DNA of 64,000 nt from NCBI GenBank assembly GCA_022842445.1, contig JALHPO010000002.1, positions 186,001-250,000 of the forward strand, given 5' to 3'. The notes under the pieces are model-generated. The model saw only the letters and a list, made by a program, of their open reading frames with translations. It ran no database searches and was not told where the DNA came from. Source of the stretch: Nitrospira sp. GTDB lineage: Bacteria; Nitrospirota; Nitrospiria; Nitrospirales; Nitrospiraceae. Below are positions 8,763-17,310 of the stretch, piece by piece (positions within the stretch are counted from its first letter, which is position 1; the number at the start of each line of letters is the position of its first letter). The position numbers and the translations under genes were made by a program.

Positions 8763-8966
8763 CAACACACCACCACCGAAAAATGTCGCTGGCGTCTTAT
8801 TGTTGGGGCACACGTCACACCAATCACCTCAGCCATCCCCCGGCAACCGCCACGCACTCCCATTCCATCCTACGTCTCTACTGAATTGACACCGTTGACG
8901 AAGCCCTGTAGTTTCCCTGCTGCTTTTTCCGTTCTTGAAGTGAGCGTCACTCAGAGGGAATCCTTG

Positions 8967-9824
8967 ATGATCCGTCTTAACCTTGTTGCGTCGTGGAGCC
9001 TGATACTGATCGTCGGTACCGCCACGGCTGGAGCCGCTTCGGAATTGTCTGATCCGGAATCGGCCATCCGCCGGATGGTGCGCGCCAATGCCGACAAGGA
9101 TCTTCCGACCCTTTCCGGACTGATGGCCCACGACGCCGATATCATCAGTTACGGGGTTGCAGGACGGAAATACATCGGATGGCCGGAGCTTGAACAGGGA
9201 ATCCGCGACGAATTTGCTAATGCTCAGAAGCTCGACATTCCAATCCATGAACTCAAGGTCTGGACAAAGGGCGATCTGGCTTGGTACGCGATGGAGCTCG
9301 ACTACATCCGCTATGTCGCGGACGGGCCTGTACTCAAACGAACCGTCCTCCCGATGAGGGAAACCGGTGTACTCGAACGTCGTGATGGCCGATGGCGATT
9401 GTTGTCGTGGCACGAATCGTTTCGTTCCGCTCAGCTGGGTGGTCCACTTGCTCAACCTCCGGTTGCGGCTCCACACCGGCCGGCCGGCAAAACCGATACA
9501 TCTTCTTTGCCCAATATTAGTGGCGAGTGGGAAATTCTCGAAGTCGAGGATGACAAACGCTACAAAGCGACGCTGGACAAATACGGGAATGGCCCCTACA
9601 CTCAGCACGGTGGTCGGTTCACGACCAACAAAATCACCGATCGTCTTTGGCAAGGTACCTGGCAGCAGCCAGGCAATGACCGTGAGGGAGGGTTTGAAGT
9701 CCTTCTCTCAGAGGACGGCACCCAGGCCAACGGGGTATGGTGGTATACCAGAGTCGGCAGTCAAACCAATATTCCTCCGCGCGAACACGGCGGCACCTAC
9801 CACTGGAATAAATTGTCTCGTTGA
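8967..9824 (+). CDS. Exported SnoaL/NTF2-like protein with C-terminal lipocalin-like part
   Basis: The ATG at 8967 has a GAGGG ribosome site and gives a clear signal peptide (MIRLNLVASWSLILIVGTA, cleavage near AGAAS). Residues 30-150 fit the NTF2-like/DUF4440 cone fold (DPESAIRRMVRANADKDL, then WHESF). A Pro-rich linker leads to a second domain (about 180-285) that begins NISGEWEILEV and is rich in strands and Trp. The frame is open further upstream, but that extension would bury the signal peptide. The following LysE-type gene overlaps or nearly abuts it. Function unknown. Confidence 0.75.
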   Translation: MIRLNLVASWSLILIVGTATAGAASELSDPESAIRRMVRANADKDLPTLSGLMAHDADIISYGVAGRKYIGWPELEQGIRDEFANAQKLDIPIHELKVWTKGDLAWYAMELDYIRYVADGPVLKRTVLPMRETGVLERRDGRWRLLSWHESFRSAQLGGPLAQPPVAAPHRPAGKTDTSSLPNISGEWEILEVEDDKRYKATLDKYGNGPYTQHGGRFTTNKITDRLWQGTWQQPGNDREGGFEVLLSEDGTQANGVWWYTRVGSQTNIPPREHGGTYHWNKLSR

Positions 9825-9856
9825 CTCCGGCGCCTCATTCGGATACGTACACGCTC

Positions 9857-10453
9857 ATGCTTGCCATCGATACAACCCAAGCCCTGTTCGCCGTTGAGGT
9901 TCTCGGCGTGCTGGCCATTCCGGGACCGACGAACTCGCTGCTCTTCGTATCGGGAGTGTCACGCGGTTTCCGGACAAGTGTGAACCTCATTTTTGCTGAA
10001 GTAGGGGCCTACCTCATTTCAATATCATCGCTGGTGCTGGTGCTGGAACCGGTGACGAGAACGTATTCCACATTGCCCCAACTGCTCCGCGTGGCCTGCA
10101 GCATCTATCTGGTACACCTGGCCATCAGACTGTGGCGATCGGGAAGGCAGAAAATCCAGGATTCTCATCCGATCACCGTGCAACGCGTCTTTTTCACCAC
10201 ATTGATGAACCCCAAGAACTTGATCTTCGCTTTCGGCATCTTTCCCATACCCAGCACGGGGTCCGGCGAGCTGTTCCCCTACTTGACCGGGTTCTCGGCC
10301 ATCTGCATCGTAGTGGCTAGCGGTTGGATCGCAGCAGGGGCCCTGATTCAGTCAAACACCGCGCAGCGGATACATCTGGGATGGGTGTATCGCGGGGAAG
10401 CGTTCCTGCTCGCCGGATTTGCGATCGCGATCTTCGTCTCTGCGTACTCCTAA
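9857..10453 (+). CDS. LysE/RhtB family translocator
   Basis: About 198 residues with five to six membrane segments. It has the family signature near the N-terminus (AIPGPTNSLLFVSGVSRG) and the second conserved block FFTTLMNPKNLIFAFG. LysE-family proteins export amino acids or related small molecules across the inner membrane. I use the ATG at 9857; a TTG at 9821 would overlap the previous stop. The gene follows the NTF2-like gene by 32 bp and may be co-transcribed. Substrate cannot be read from the sequence. Confidence 0.85.
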   Translation: MLAIDTTQALFAVEVLGVLAIPGPTNSLLFVSGVSRGFRTSVNLIFAEVGAYLISISSLVLVLEPVTRTYSTLPQLLRVACSIYLVHLAIRLWRSGRQKIQDSHPITVQRVFFTTLMNPKNLIFAFGIFPIPSTGSGELFPYLTGFSAICIVVASGWIAAGALIQSNTAQRIHLGWVYRGEAFLLAGFAIAIFVSAYS

Positions 10454-10633
10454 AACACAGGCCGCCTCATACGGTGTGGGGAAGTAGTTGTTCGGAACTC
10501 CGAGGCTAATAGAGCATCCACGCATGTATGATTGAGTGGTAAAGAACTGACTACGCGAACGTGACATACACAGGAATACTCTGAAGGCACTGGCAGGTAC
10601 CACGTTTATCACAAGACAATGTGATGAAATTCA

Positions 10634-10682
10634 GCGAGCGTATCTCGTTTTCAGATTAGTCCACTTCACGGGATACGCTCGC
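10634..10682. repeat. 11-bp perfect inverted repeat
   Basis: GCGAGCGTATC (10634-10644) and GATACGCTCGC (10672-10682) with a 27-base spacer. It lies 40 bp beyond the stop of the tiny minus-strand membrane gene. There is no U-tract, so it could be a weak terminator or an operator. The rest of 10454-10633 shows nothing I recognise. Confidence 0.45.
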
Positions 10683-10722
10683 GAGACATGACGGAGAGAT
10701 TCTACCGATCTACTCTGCACTG

Positions 10723-10806
10723 CTAGGTTCCTTTCTTGTAGACCCATATGCCCACGCCCGCAAGCCCAAGCAACGCGATTGCTAATGTAAAGAGGTTGAT
10801 ATCCAT
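10723..10806 (-). CDS. Tiny single-pass membrane protein (27 residues)
   Basis: A frame too short for most gene callers. The ATG at 10806 is preceded by AAAGGAGC, a strong ribosome site. The product begins MDINLFTLAIALLGLAG, forms one hydrophobic helix of about 20 residues, then ends with an aromatic/basic cap (WVYKKGT) that fits the positive-inside rule. This layout matches small membrane proteins that modulate larger transporters or stress responses, but no family is recognised. Confidence 0.6.
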   Translation of the reverse strand: MDINLFTLAIALLGLAGVGIWVYKKGT

Positions 10807-11166
10807 GATCGCTCCTTTCGTTTTACCCATTCAATTGCCTTAGTTAGACCATAAGCGCTTCTCGACTGGTTAGCGAGCGTTATAATGTCCATCATCTAGA
10901 CCATAGAGTGCCGCTACCTCTCCTTCATGATTTCAATCACTTGATCAACGCTTGGAACAGGCCTCATGACACAAATCTAACCTTGGCATGAAAGAATAAA
11001 ATAGACTATGCGCACTGAGTCCCAATCCATTTCTTCGAATCTCCTCTCTCCTGGTACACCCCTCAACCCCACCCATGTTGTTTTGGGCTACTTCCTGTAG
11101 AATACAGATCTCTTCCCCCGATCTCCCCGACAAACAGGCCGATTACCTCCGGCCGGAAGGACTTTC
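10807..11166. other. 360-bp gap
   Basis: It should contain divergent control signals for the tiny membrane gene and the 69-residue gene at 11167. A 62-codon minus frame at 10945-11133 has no ribosome site and an unlikely composition. Nothing else is recognised. Confidence 0.4.
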
Positions 11167-11376
11167 ATGACTCAGCAATCACCCATCACCGAACGCGTTC
11201 TCACGTTTCTCCAAGGTTCCCCTGAATGTGACTTTGAAGCCCTGGTCACCCGTTATCCGGAGTTCAGCTGGAACGAACTCCACCTCGAAGTATCCCGCTT
11301 GAGCCGGCGCGGTCTGGTGACAATCACGAGAGGCGTTGGAACCTGTACTATCAAATACGTCGCCGCTCTCTCGTAA
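11167..11376 (+). CDS. Small helix-turn-helix-like protein, unknown function
   Basis: 69 residues starting MTQQSPITERVLTFLQGSP. The arrangement of a short helix, the stretch FSWNELHLEVSRLSRRGLV and a final strand pair (TITRGVGTCTIKYVA) resembles a small winged-helix domain, so DNA binding is a reasonable guess. A GGAAGGAC ribosome site precedes the ATG. It stands alone. Confidence 0.65.
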   Translation: MTQQSPITERVLTFLQGSPECDFEALVTRYPEFSWNELHLEVSRLSRRGLVTITRGVGTCTIKYVAALS

Positions 11377-11576
11377 ACCGCAGACGCGAGGACATAAGCT
11401 GCCCTATTCCCTAGCATGAAACAAACCGGTGCCGGGCCTGACCATTGACTTATTCGTGCAGGATGAGTACATCCCGCATTGTTCTCTGACATCGCGCCAT
11501 CGGCGCGATCGCTTGGCGCAGTCGGATCAGTCGCTTTCTGCTCAACTAATGGTTCTTGACACCATTCTTCTCTCCC

Positions 11577-11972
11577 ATGAATGACAAGCCCCCCTCATCG
11601 CCTCAGGAACCAAAGCCGACAGAGTTCGTCGTGAGTGCCGAGCGGCATCGATTCATGTGCGAGATCATCGACTATGTGCGAACGATCCATCACCATATCG
11701 ATCCAGACATGTACGACATCGACGCAAAGCGGTTGGAGCATTTTGCATGGTGTTTCGAGGGAGACATGGTCGATCCTTCGGGGTTCATAATGACCGTGAC
11801 CTACGAGGACCTGCTTGACCTGCAAATCATCGTGGATGCCGCCTATACCTATTCGAATCGGAAGTCAGCGGGGAGCCGGCCGGAGAGCCTGACGAATGTG
11901 GGGTTTGAGGCTCTTGTCACCTGGCTGTCTCAGACCCAGCGTACGCTCTTCTTCTCAGATCCCAAGCGCTAA
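11577..11972 (+). CDS. Uncharacterised 131-residue protein
   Basis: I use the ATG at 11577 (MNDKPPSSPQEPKPTEF), since the upstream start would be a TTG without a ribosome site. The protein has a Pro-rich N-terminus and then an acidic helical body with several His residues (YVRTIHHHIDPDMYDIDAKR). There is no signal peptide or membrane segment. Family not recognised. Confidence 0.6.
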   Translation: MNDKPPSSPQEPKPTEFVVSAERHRFMCEIIDYVRTIHHHIDPDMYDIDAKRLEHFAWCFEGDMVDPSGFIMTVTYEDLLDLQIIVDAAYTYSNRKSAGSRPESLTNVGFEALVTWLSQTQRTLFFSDPKR

Positions 11973-12121
11973 CCAGGCAGGAATTGAATCTGGATCAGAT
12001 TGCAGAAGGGGATCCATGAAGCAGGTTTTTTTCCGACAAGATCCAGTCTATTGCCTCCTACCGAATCACTCACGCCTTAAGATTCTTGACCAACGATACT
12101 CATCCCCTGTAGTTCATTATC

Positions 12122-12640
12122 ATGCGCTATCTTGTGCTTCTTGGATCAATAGTACTTGCCTTGTTCCTCTTCCTGTGGGGCCGCAACCTCCAGGCGCCGA
12201 TACACGTACACGACAAGACATATGACCTGTTGCTATCCTCCCTTCTGTCACACAGTGTGCCGGAGGTGTCGGTCGACCAAATCGCATCGGAACACTTTCA
12301 CATACTCGATGCCCGTGCATATCGGGAGTTCGAAGTGAGTCATATTGAAGGCGCTACCTGGGTGGGCTACGATGATTTTGACATAGGCCGATTGGCTGGA
12401 ATCGATAAACAGGCCACGGTCGCGGTCTATTGTTCGGTGGGATACCGTAGTGAACGCATCACGGAGAAACTACAGCAGCAGGGCTATACCCATGCGGTCA
12501 ATGTCTATGGCGGCATCTTTGAGTGGGTCAATACAGGACACCCTGTGGTGACCGGCGATGGCACCGAAACGAAAACAGTACATGCCTACTCAAAGTCATG
12601 GAGCATTTGGCTGACGCGAGGAAACCAGGTCTATGAATAG
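12122..12640 (+). CDS. Membrane-anchored rhodanese-like protein
   Basis: 172 residues. Residues 1-20 form an N-terminal membrane anchor (MRYLVLLGSIVLALFLFLWG). Residues 48-150 are a rhodanese domain with ILDARAYREFEVSHIEGA and the active-site loop CSVGYRSE, whose Cys104 would carry the persulfide. The domain should face the periplasm. The six-residue catalytic loop is of the sulfurtransferase type. The stop overlaps the start of the next gene by 8 bp, so the two are translationally coupled. No clear ribosome site precedes the ATG. The 11973-12121 gap holds no supported gene. Confidence 0.85.
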   Translation: MRYLVLLGSIVLALFLFLWGRNLQAPIHVHDKTYDLLLSSLLSHSVPEVSVDQIASEHFHILDARAYREFEVSHIEGATWVGYDDFDIGRLAGIDKQATVAVYCSVGYRSERITEKLQQQGYTHAVNVYGGIFEWVNTGHPVVTGDGTETKTVHAYSKSWSIWLTRGNQVYE

Positions 12641-13100
12641 ACGGGATCCGAGAGAGCCAATAGTCGTTGACCATTCCACACCCGCTCTACAAGGACTGGT
12701 GCGGGTGATGAAGGCCGGCGCCGTTTATTTTCTGGTCGCGCTTGGAGCGGGATTTACGCTGGAGTACATTCGGCTGGAGTTAGTTGCTCTCCATTTTAGT
12801 GAACGATTGGCTGAGATACTGGAAATCCCTGCCGTACTTCTGGCCGCCATGATCGGCGCACGATGGGCGGTCGACCGACTGACCTTGCCTCCATTGCCGG
12901 GCGTCCGACTCGGAGTAGGATTCGTGGCGATCGGTCTGGCGCTCATTGCACAATTCATGGTCGTACTTCCCATCCGCGGCCTCACATACGCCGAATACTT
13001 GGCAACCCAGGATCCCACATCGATATCGGCATCGATCGGAACGCTTGGCGTGTTGCTCGTCATGCCATTCCTAACGGCCTACCGATGGGACGCTCGCTGA
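12633..13100 (+). CDS. Uncharacterised integral membrane protein
   Basis: 155 residues with four predicted membrane helices, roughly residues 27-48, 64-80, 92-112 and 130-148. It overlaps the rhodanese gene (ATGAATAG), suggesting a joint membrane function. It has no catalytic motif that I recognise. Confidence 0.75.
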   Translation: MNRRDPREPIVVDHSTPALQGLVRVMKAGAVYFLVALGAGFTLEYIRLELVALHFSERLAEILEIPAVLLAAMIGARWAVDRLTLPPLPGVRLGVGFVAIGLALIAQFMVVLPIRGLTYAEYLATQDPTSISASIGTLGVLLVMPFLTAYRWDAR

Positions 13101-13289
13101 GTTGCGCTTCCTGGAACTCATATGGACTTCGGCCCCCCAATGATTCGATTGAGCAGATTTGTGGCGATTTCAAAGATCTGTTTCTTCCTCTAAAGAAGAG
13201 GTCGCGGCCCACTTGCAGCCCGTGGCATGGTTCACTGACTTGGAGTATACTTATTCCTGTGACAGGTCACCCTCCTCATGGAGGCTCGC

Positions 13290-13610
13290 ATGGCACGGAG
13301 TCACTACGAGCAGTCCTACCGAGCGCGCGCGCTGAAGCTATTCCCCTGGATTTGTGCCCACTGCGGGCGCGAATTTGACGGCAAGAAACTGGGCCAACTC
13401 ACGGTCCATCACAAGGACCACAACCATGACAACAATCCCCCGGACGGCAGCAACTGGGAATTACTCTGCCTCTATTGTCACGACAACGAGCATCAGCGCG
13501 ATCAGGTAAATGGCGGTTCGAACGAACCTTCGTCGAACCGTGCACCGGATCGCCCATTTGCACCATTCGCCCGTCTAGCCGACCTACTCAAACGCAATAC
13601 TGCAGCCTGA
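13290..13610 (+). CDS. yajD: YajD-family HNH nuclease
   Basis: 106 residues. The HNH finger includes CAHC (near residue 22), the central VHHKDHNHDNNP and the second metal pair in LLCLYCHD. YajD-type proteins are compact HNH endonucleases of uncertain cellular role. The ATG at 13290 has GGAGG six bases upstream, so the earlier ATG at 13278 is rejected. The C-terminal tail after residue 80 is low in structure. Confidence 0.88.
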   Translation: MARSHYEQSYRARALKLFPWICAHCGREFDGKKLGQLTVHHKDHNHDNNPPDGSNWELLCLYCHDNEHQRDQVNGGSNEPSSNRAPDRPFAPFARLADLLKRNTAA

Positions 13611-13627
13611 CCGAAGAAATGGGGATT

Positions 13628-13659
13628 GTTTCTTGACCGGGCTCTTTGGTTCAAGAAAC
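13628..13659. repeat. Hairpin between convergent yajD and ppa
   Basis: GTTTCTTGA (13628-13636) and TCAAGAAAC (13651-13659), a perfect 9-bp stem with a 14-base loop. It follows the yajD stop by 17 bp and may be its terminator, although no U-tract follows. Confidence 0.4.
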
Positions 13660-13773
13660 CACCGGGATTGAACCGTAACTCAGTCCTGTCCCTTTCGAAA
13701 ATCCTTCGTGCGAACAAAACGGGCAGGGGTCATATCTCCTGTCCGTCGATTCCCCCAAAAACAATTATGCGCG

Positions 13774-14502
13774 CTACATATTCTTCACCCATAAGGAACT
13801 CAACTCAGGATAATTCGCGCGATAGTCAGCGTGGCTGGCACGGATGACTTTCAGCGCTTCGTCTCGCCCATATATACCGGTAATTTCCACCTTGTGTTGA
13901 GTCGTCCCCGGCGCGCTCTTATAGGTGAGAAAGTAGTGCTGGAGACGATCGAGGAGCGGCCTTGGACATTGCGAAATGTCCGTGAGGTTGCCGTACACGG
14001 CATCGTCCCGCATGACGGCGATGATTTTGTCGTCGGCCTCGCCGCCGTCGGCCAGGCTCAAGCCACCGATCGGCAGCGCCATCAAGAGGATGTCGCTGTG
14101 AGGGATACTCTTCTCAGATAACACACAGATATCCAGTGGATCGCCGTCGCCGACCATCCCTTTGCGGCGGGCTCGCTTGGCAAAGATACCGGCCACCTGC
14201 TCTCCGGAATAGGTCTGAGGGATCAATCCGTAGTAGACCGGACAAAAATTGGAAAACCGCTGCGGCCGGTCCACTTTGAGAAATCCGCTGCTCTTGTCCA
14301 CTTCGTATTTGACTGTGTCGGTCGGGACGATTTCGATGTAGGCCGTCACCACCTCCGGGGCTTCCTCCCCGATAGACACCCCATGCCATGGGTGCGCTTT
14401 GAACATCAACCCGAGCAGCCGTTGGAAAGGATCACTTCCCCCACGTATCACCGCTGTCTTGTCGATGTTTGAGTCTTTTCCATTCCGTTTTTTCGCTTTC
14501 AT
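13774..14502 (-). CDS. ppa: Inorganic pyrophosphatase, family I
   Basis: Start at 14502 (MKAKKRNGKD) with GGAGG upstream, instead of an upstream extension. The 242-residue protein contains the family I metal-binding signature GDGDPLDICVLSE and the FSNFCPVYYGLIPQTY block. It cleaves pyrophosphate to phosphate in the cytoplasm and pulls biosynthesis forward. It is longer than E. coli Ppa because of about 30 extra N-terminal residues and a modified C-terminus. It is transcribed alone. Confidence 0.92.
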   Translation of the reverse strand: MKAKKRNGKDSNIDKTAVIRGGSDPFQRLLGLMFKAHPWHGVSIGEEAPEVVTAYIEIVPTDTVKYEVDKSSGFLKVDRPQRFSNFCPVYYGLIPQTYSGEQVAGIFAKRARRKGMVGDGDPLDICVLSEKSIPHSDILLMALPIGGLSLADGGEADDKIIAVMRDDAVYGNLTDISQCPRPLLDRLQHYFLTYKSAPGTTQHKVEITGIYGRDEALKVIRASHADYRANYPELSSLWVKNM

Positions 14503-14723
14503 GCATCCTCCACGTATCTGCAGACCATTTCTGTTTTCGACTTTGATTACCCTCAATCCATCTCCAGTATCTCTCAGACGCTGGACGGGAGCAATCATTG
14601 CTCACCGTCAGCCTACGACTCTCCTTCTCTCAGACGAAAGAACGCCGTCCGGCAAGCGCCTCTGGTGACTTGTAGAATTGTCTCACAATCGGTACTCTTC
14701 ATCTCGACAGATTCCAATTATCT

Positions 14724-14960
14724 ATGGACGACCTACGATCTAAGCCCCACCCCCGCGACCCCCTGCACGGGATTACCCTGGAATCCATCGTCACCACGTT
14801 AGTGGCACGGCATGGATGGGTTGAACTCGGAAAACGAGTTCCCATCCGTTGTTTCCGTCACCATCCTACGATAGCTTCCAGCTTGACCTTCCTACGAAAA
14901 ACTCCCTGGGCACGCCAACGGATCGAACGGATGTTTGTCGCAGAACTCCCTCATTCATAG
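14724..14960 (+). CDS. VF530 family (DUF2132) protein
   Basis: 78 residues matching the small VF530 family along its length: DPLHGITLESIVTTLV, the RVPIRCFRHHPTIASSLTFL core and the KTPWAR helix. The family is a three-helix fold proposed to bind DNA; its role is unknown. It ends 9 bp before the yaeQ start, so the two form an operon. Confidence 0.88.
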   Translation: MDDLRSKPHPRDPLHGITLESIVTTLVARHGWVELGKRVPIRCFRHHPTIASSLTFLRKTPWARQRIERMFVAELPHS

Positions 14961-14969
14961 GCTAACATC

Positions 14970-15509
14970 ATGGCTTCCAACTCTACTATTTATAAAGCCA
15001 CGCTACAGATCGCCGACATGGACCGCCAGTACTACCAGGATCATGCCCTTACGATAGCGCGCCATCCGTCTGAAACGGACGAACGAATGATGATACGGCT
15101 ACTGGCCTTCGCTCTCCATGCAAGCGAGACCTTGTCCTTCGGGCGCGGTGTGGGAACCGAAGATGAACCCGCGCTCTGGCAAAAAGATTTGACCGGCGCC
15201 ATCCATCTCTGGATTGAGGTCGGACAGCCCGATGAGAAATCCCTCCGTCAGGCTTGTGGCCGCGCCACACAAGTCGCCGTCTATGCCTATGGCTCCCGGA
15301 GCGCCGATGTCTGGTGGGCAAAGAATCATTCTCTACTCGATCGACTGGAGAACCTGACCGTAACCCTCCTCCCAATGGAAAGCGTTCGCGCCCTCGCGGC
15401 GTTGGCCAGTCCCAGCATGCGTTTGCAATGGACGATTCAGGACGGACATCTGTGGATTGCCGACGATAGCCAGAATATCCACATTGAGCTTCAGCGATTG
15501 AAGAGCTGA
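14970..15509 (+). CDS. yaeQ: YaeQ family protein
   Basis: 179 residues, full family length. Visible blocks are the N-terminal MASNSTIYKATLQIADMDR, the HPSETDERMMIRLLAF segment and the IEVGQPDEKSLRQACG segment. YaeQ has a PD-(D/E)XK nuclease-like fold; the conserved Glu and Asp residues of that core are here. The biological role is unsettled. It lies directly after the VF530 gene and convergent with the 596-residue gene. Confidence 0.92.
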   Translation: MASNSTIYKATLQIADMDRQYYQDHALTIARHPSETDERMMIRLLAFALHASETLSFGRGVGTEDEPALWQKDLTGAIHLWIEVGQPDEKSLRQACGRATQVAVYAYGSRSADVWWAKNHSLLDRLENLTVTLLPMESVRALAALASPSMRLQWTIQDGHLWIADDSQNIHIELQRLKS

Positions 15510-15519
15510 CAACTGCTCT

Positions 15520-17310
15520 TCACATGCACTTGACATGAAACAGTGTGAGATCTGCCTTCACTCTGGCCTTAGGCAAGATGGACTTGTGCATCTGAACAGT
15601 CGGGAGCGATTCGACGGATTCTTCCCACACAATCGGCAATGCGCTGTGCGCCAACATCGTTCGCAGGCCGCCCGGTCCGACCACAAACGCACTTCCTTGT
15701 GGTCGCAACATCTGTCGTAACCAGGTCACGCTTGCCGTCAGCGCTCCCGCCTCCGTGAACGAGGCATAGGGCAGCCATTGATAAATCAGGTCATAGGGCT
15801 GGTGATTTACCATTGTCAGGTTCCAGATCGACGCCGGAACAATGCGGATCCGCCTCAACCACTCCCACTGTTGTGGGACAGCGCACCTGGTCCAAAGTTC
15901 CTGCGCCTGGCGCTGCGCATAGGCAGCATTGTAACTACGGATCGTGTAGTCGCGCGGACGATCGCAAGCAATACAGGTCTCGATCACCGTGTCGCCATTG
16001 TCGATCAGCACCCGTTCCGCCCGTGAGAAAACCATCCCTAGCTCAGAGTCTTGTTGTGCCAAGTCTTGTACAAAGTCCGCAACAAACGGCTGCGCTGCCA
16101 ATTCCCCGATCTCTTCCTCATCGTCCGGATATGACAACACTGCTCCAAAAGCGTCAGCAGGGCGAATCGGCGGGACCCCCTGGACGAAAAGCGTGCGCCA
16201 ATCGATAGGACTGTCTGTATATGCATATTCTGCTGACGGGATGGGCCTCACCGCGATCTCTTGCCGGAGACGCATGGCAATTTGTTTCTCCCGATCTTTC
16301 AAGATCAGTTCATTCCCCTTCACTTCCAGGCGGCGATCCAACGGCGCCATGCGCCGGCTTCGCGCCTCGACATACGACAGACCGGTGCTATCGTCCGCAA
16401 CGGTCGCCTTCCGGATGAGCCCGCCCTGCACCGTGAGACAGAGACTCTGCTCTGACTCAAAATAGCGAAGCGGAGGATCCTGCGCCGGAATCCACGTTAG
16501 CTCATGCGATCGGGTCTGATCCATGAACAGAGCCATGGGATCTCTACCGGCAGGCGCCACAGGGGTAAAACAACTGCTAAAAAGCCGGAATGCTGCTTCC
16601 GATGGATAGGCGGGAATCCCGCGATAGTGAAGCGGCTGTGGGTTTGGACGGCCTTCGTTCTGATCATCGAATAGACCACGGATCAACTCAAACACAGCTG
16701 AGCCGGTACCGGGCAGCAACGACTTGAACAGTTCGACTACGGGCAGAAAATCAATATGGTCCCAATGCATGGCCCCCATACAAGCCATGAAACGAGCCGC
16801 CTCGAACATACCGTTGTCCAGTACATAGAGGGCGTCTTTCCGATGACGGATCGTCACGATTCCCTCTGCATCGATACTGAAATCCTCATCGCGATAGAAC
16901 CACCGCACTTCTTCAATCGGCACCCGTAGCGCCTGCGCCGCCATCGCACGCAGGTGGTCCGCTGTGATCCGCCGCCATCCTGGCTTCGCCGCCAGATTCA
17001 ACCTGGTTTCGTTGATCAGCCCGCCCGGCTTCAGTCCGATCCACTGCCCCCAATCGAGCCGAATACGCGCTCTCACGAGCGAGACAGTTCCGTCGGTATT
17101 CGACTGCCATTCACACTCATGCAAGGGGTGGCCCGAAGGGTCCGTGGCAAGAAACCGCCGGCCATCAGGCCGATAGAAGATCAGATGTCCGGTTTGACGT
17201 CTGACGACTCGCCCCCCATTTTGCTCCAACCGATCAGCGAGGGCGCGCGTGGAGGGGAAAACAAGATGCCTGGGGCTCTGCAGGGCAAACGAGACTGGAT
17301 CAGGAGACAT
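15520..17310 (-). CDS. Uncharacterised 596-residue protein downstream of proA
   Basis: Starts with the ATG immediately after the proA stop codon, so the two are co-transcribed and probably translationally coupled. No signal peptide or membrane segment. It is rich in Trp, Arg and Pro. A segment near residues 460-570 (AAYAQRQAQELWTRC, then SVTWLRQMLRPQGSAFVVG) recalls a methyltransferase-like fold, but a clear SAM-binding glycine motif is missing. Two Cys in ETCIACDRP could bind metal. I do not recognise the family. Confidence 0.75.
   Translation of the reverse strand: MSPDPVSFALQSPRHLVFPSTRALADRLEQNGGRVVRRQTGHLIFYRPDGRRFLATDPSGHPLHECEWQSNTDGTVSLVRARIRLDWGQWIGLKPGGLINETRLNLAAKPGWRRITADHLRAMAAQALRVPIEEVRWFYRDEDFSIDAEGIVTIRHRKDALYVLDNGMFEAARFMACMGAMHWDHIDFLPVVELFKSLLPGTGSAVFELIRGLFDDQNEGRPNPQPLHYRGIPAYPSEAAFRLFSSCFTPVAPAGRDPMALFMDQTRSHELTWIPAQDPPLRYFESEQSLCLTVQGGLIRKATVADDSTGLSYVEARSRRMAPLDRRLEVKGNELILKDREKQIAMRLRQEIAVRPIPSAEYAYTDSPIDWRTLFVQGVPPIRPADAFGAVLSYPDDEEEIGELAAQPFVADFVQDLAQQDSELGMVFSRAERVLIDNGDTVIETCIACDRPRDYTIRSYNAAYAQRQAQELWTRCAVPQQWEWLRRIRIVPASIWNLTMVNHQPYDLIYQWLPYASFTEAGALTASVTWLRQMLRPQGSAFVVGPGGLRTMLAHSALPIVWEESVESLPTVQMHKSILPKARVKADLTLFHVKCM

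Noticed and set aside
11896..12225. 109-codon plus-strand frame before the rhodanese gene
   Set aside because: Overlaps two better-supported genes and has an incoherent composition.
13513..13530. GGTTCGAACG string as a tRNA T-arm
   Set aside because: It lies inside yajD and no cloverleaf can be built around it.
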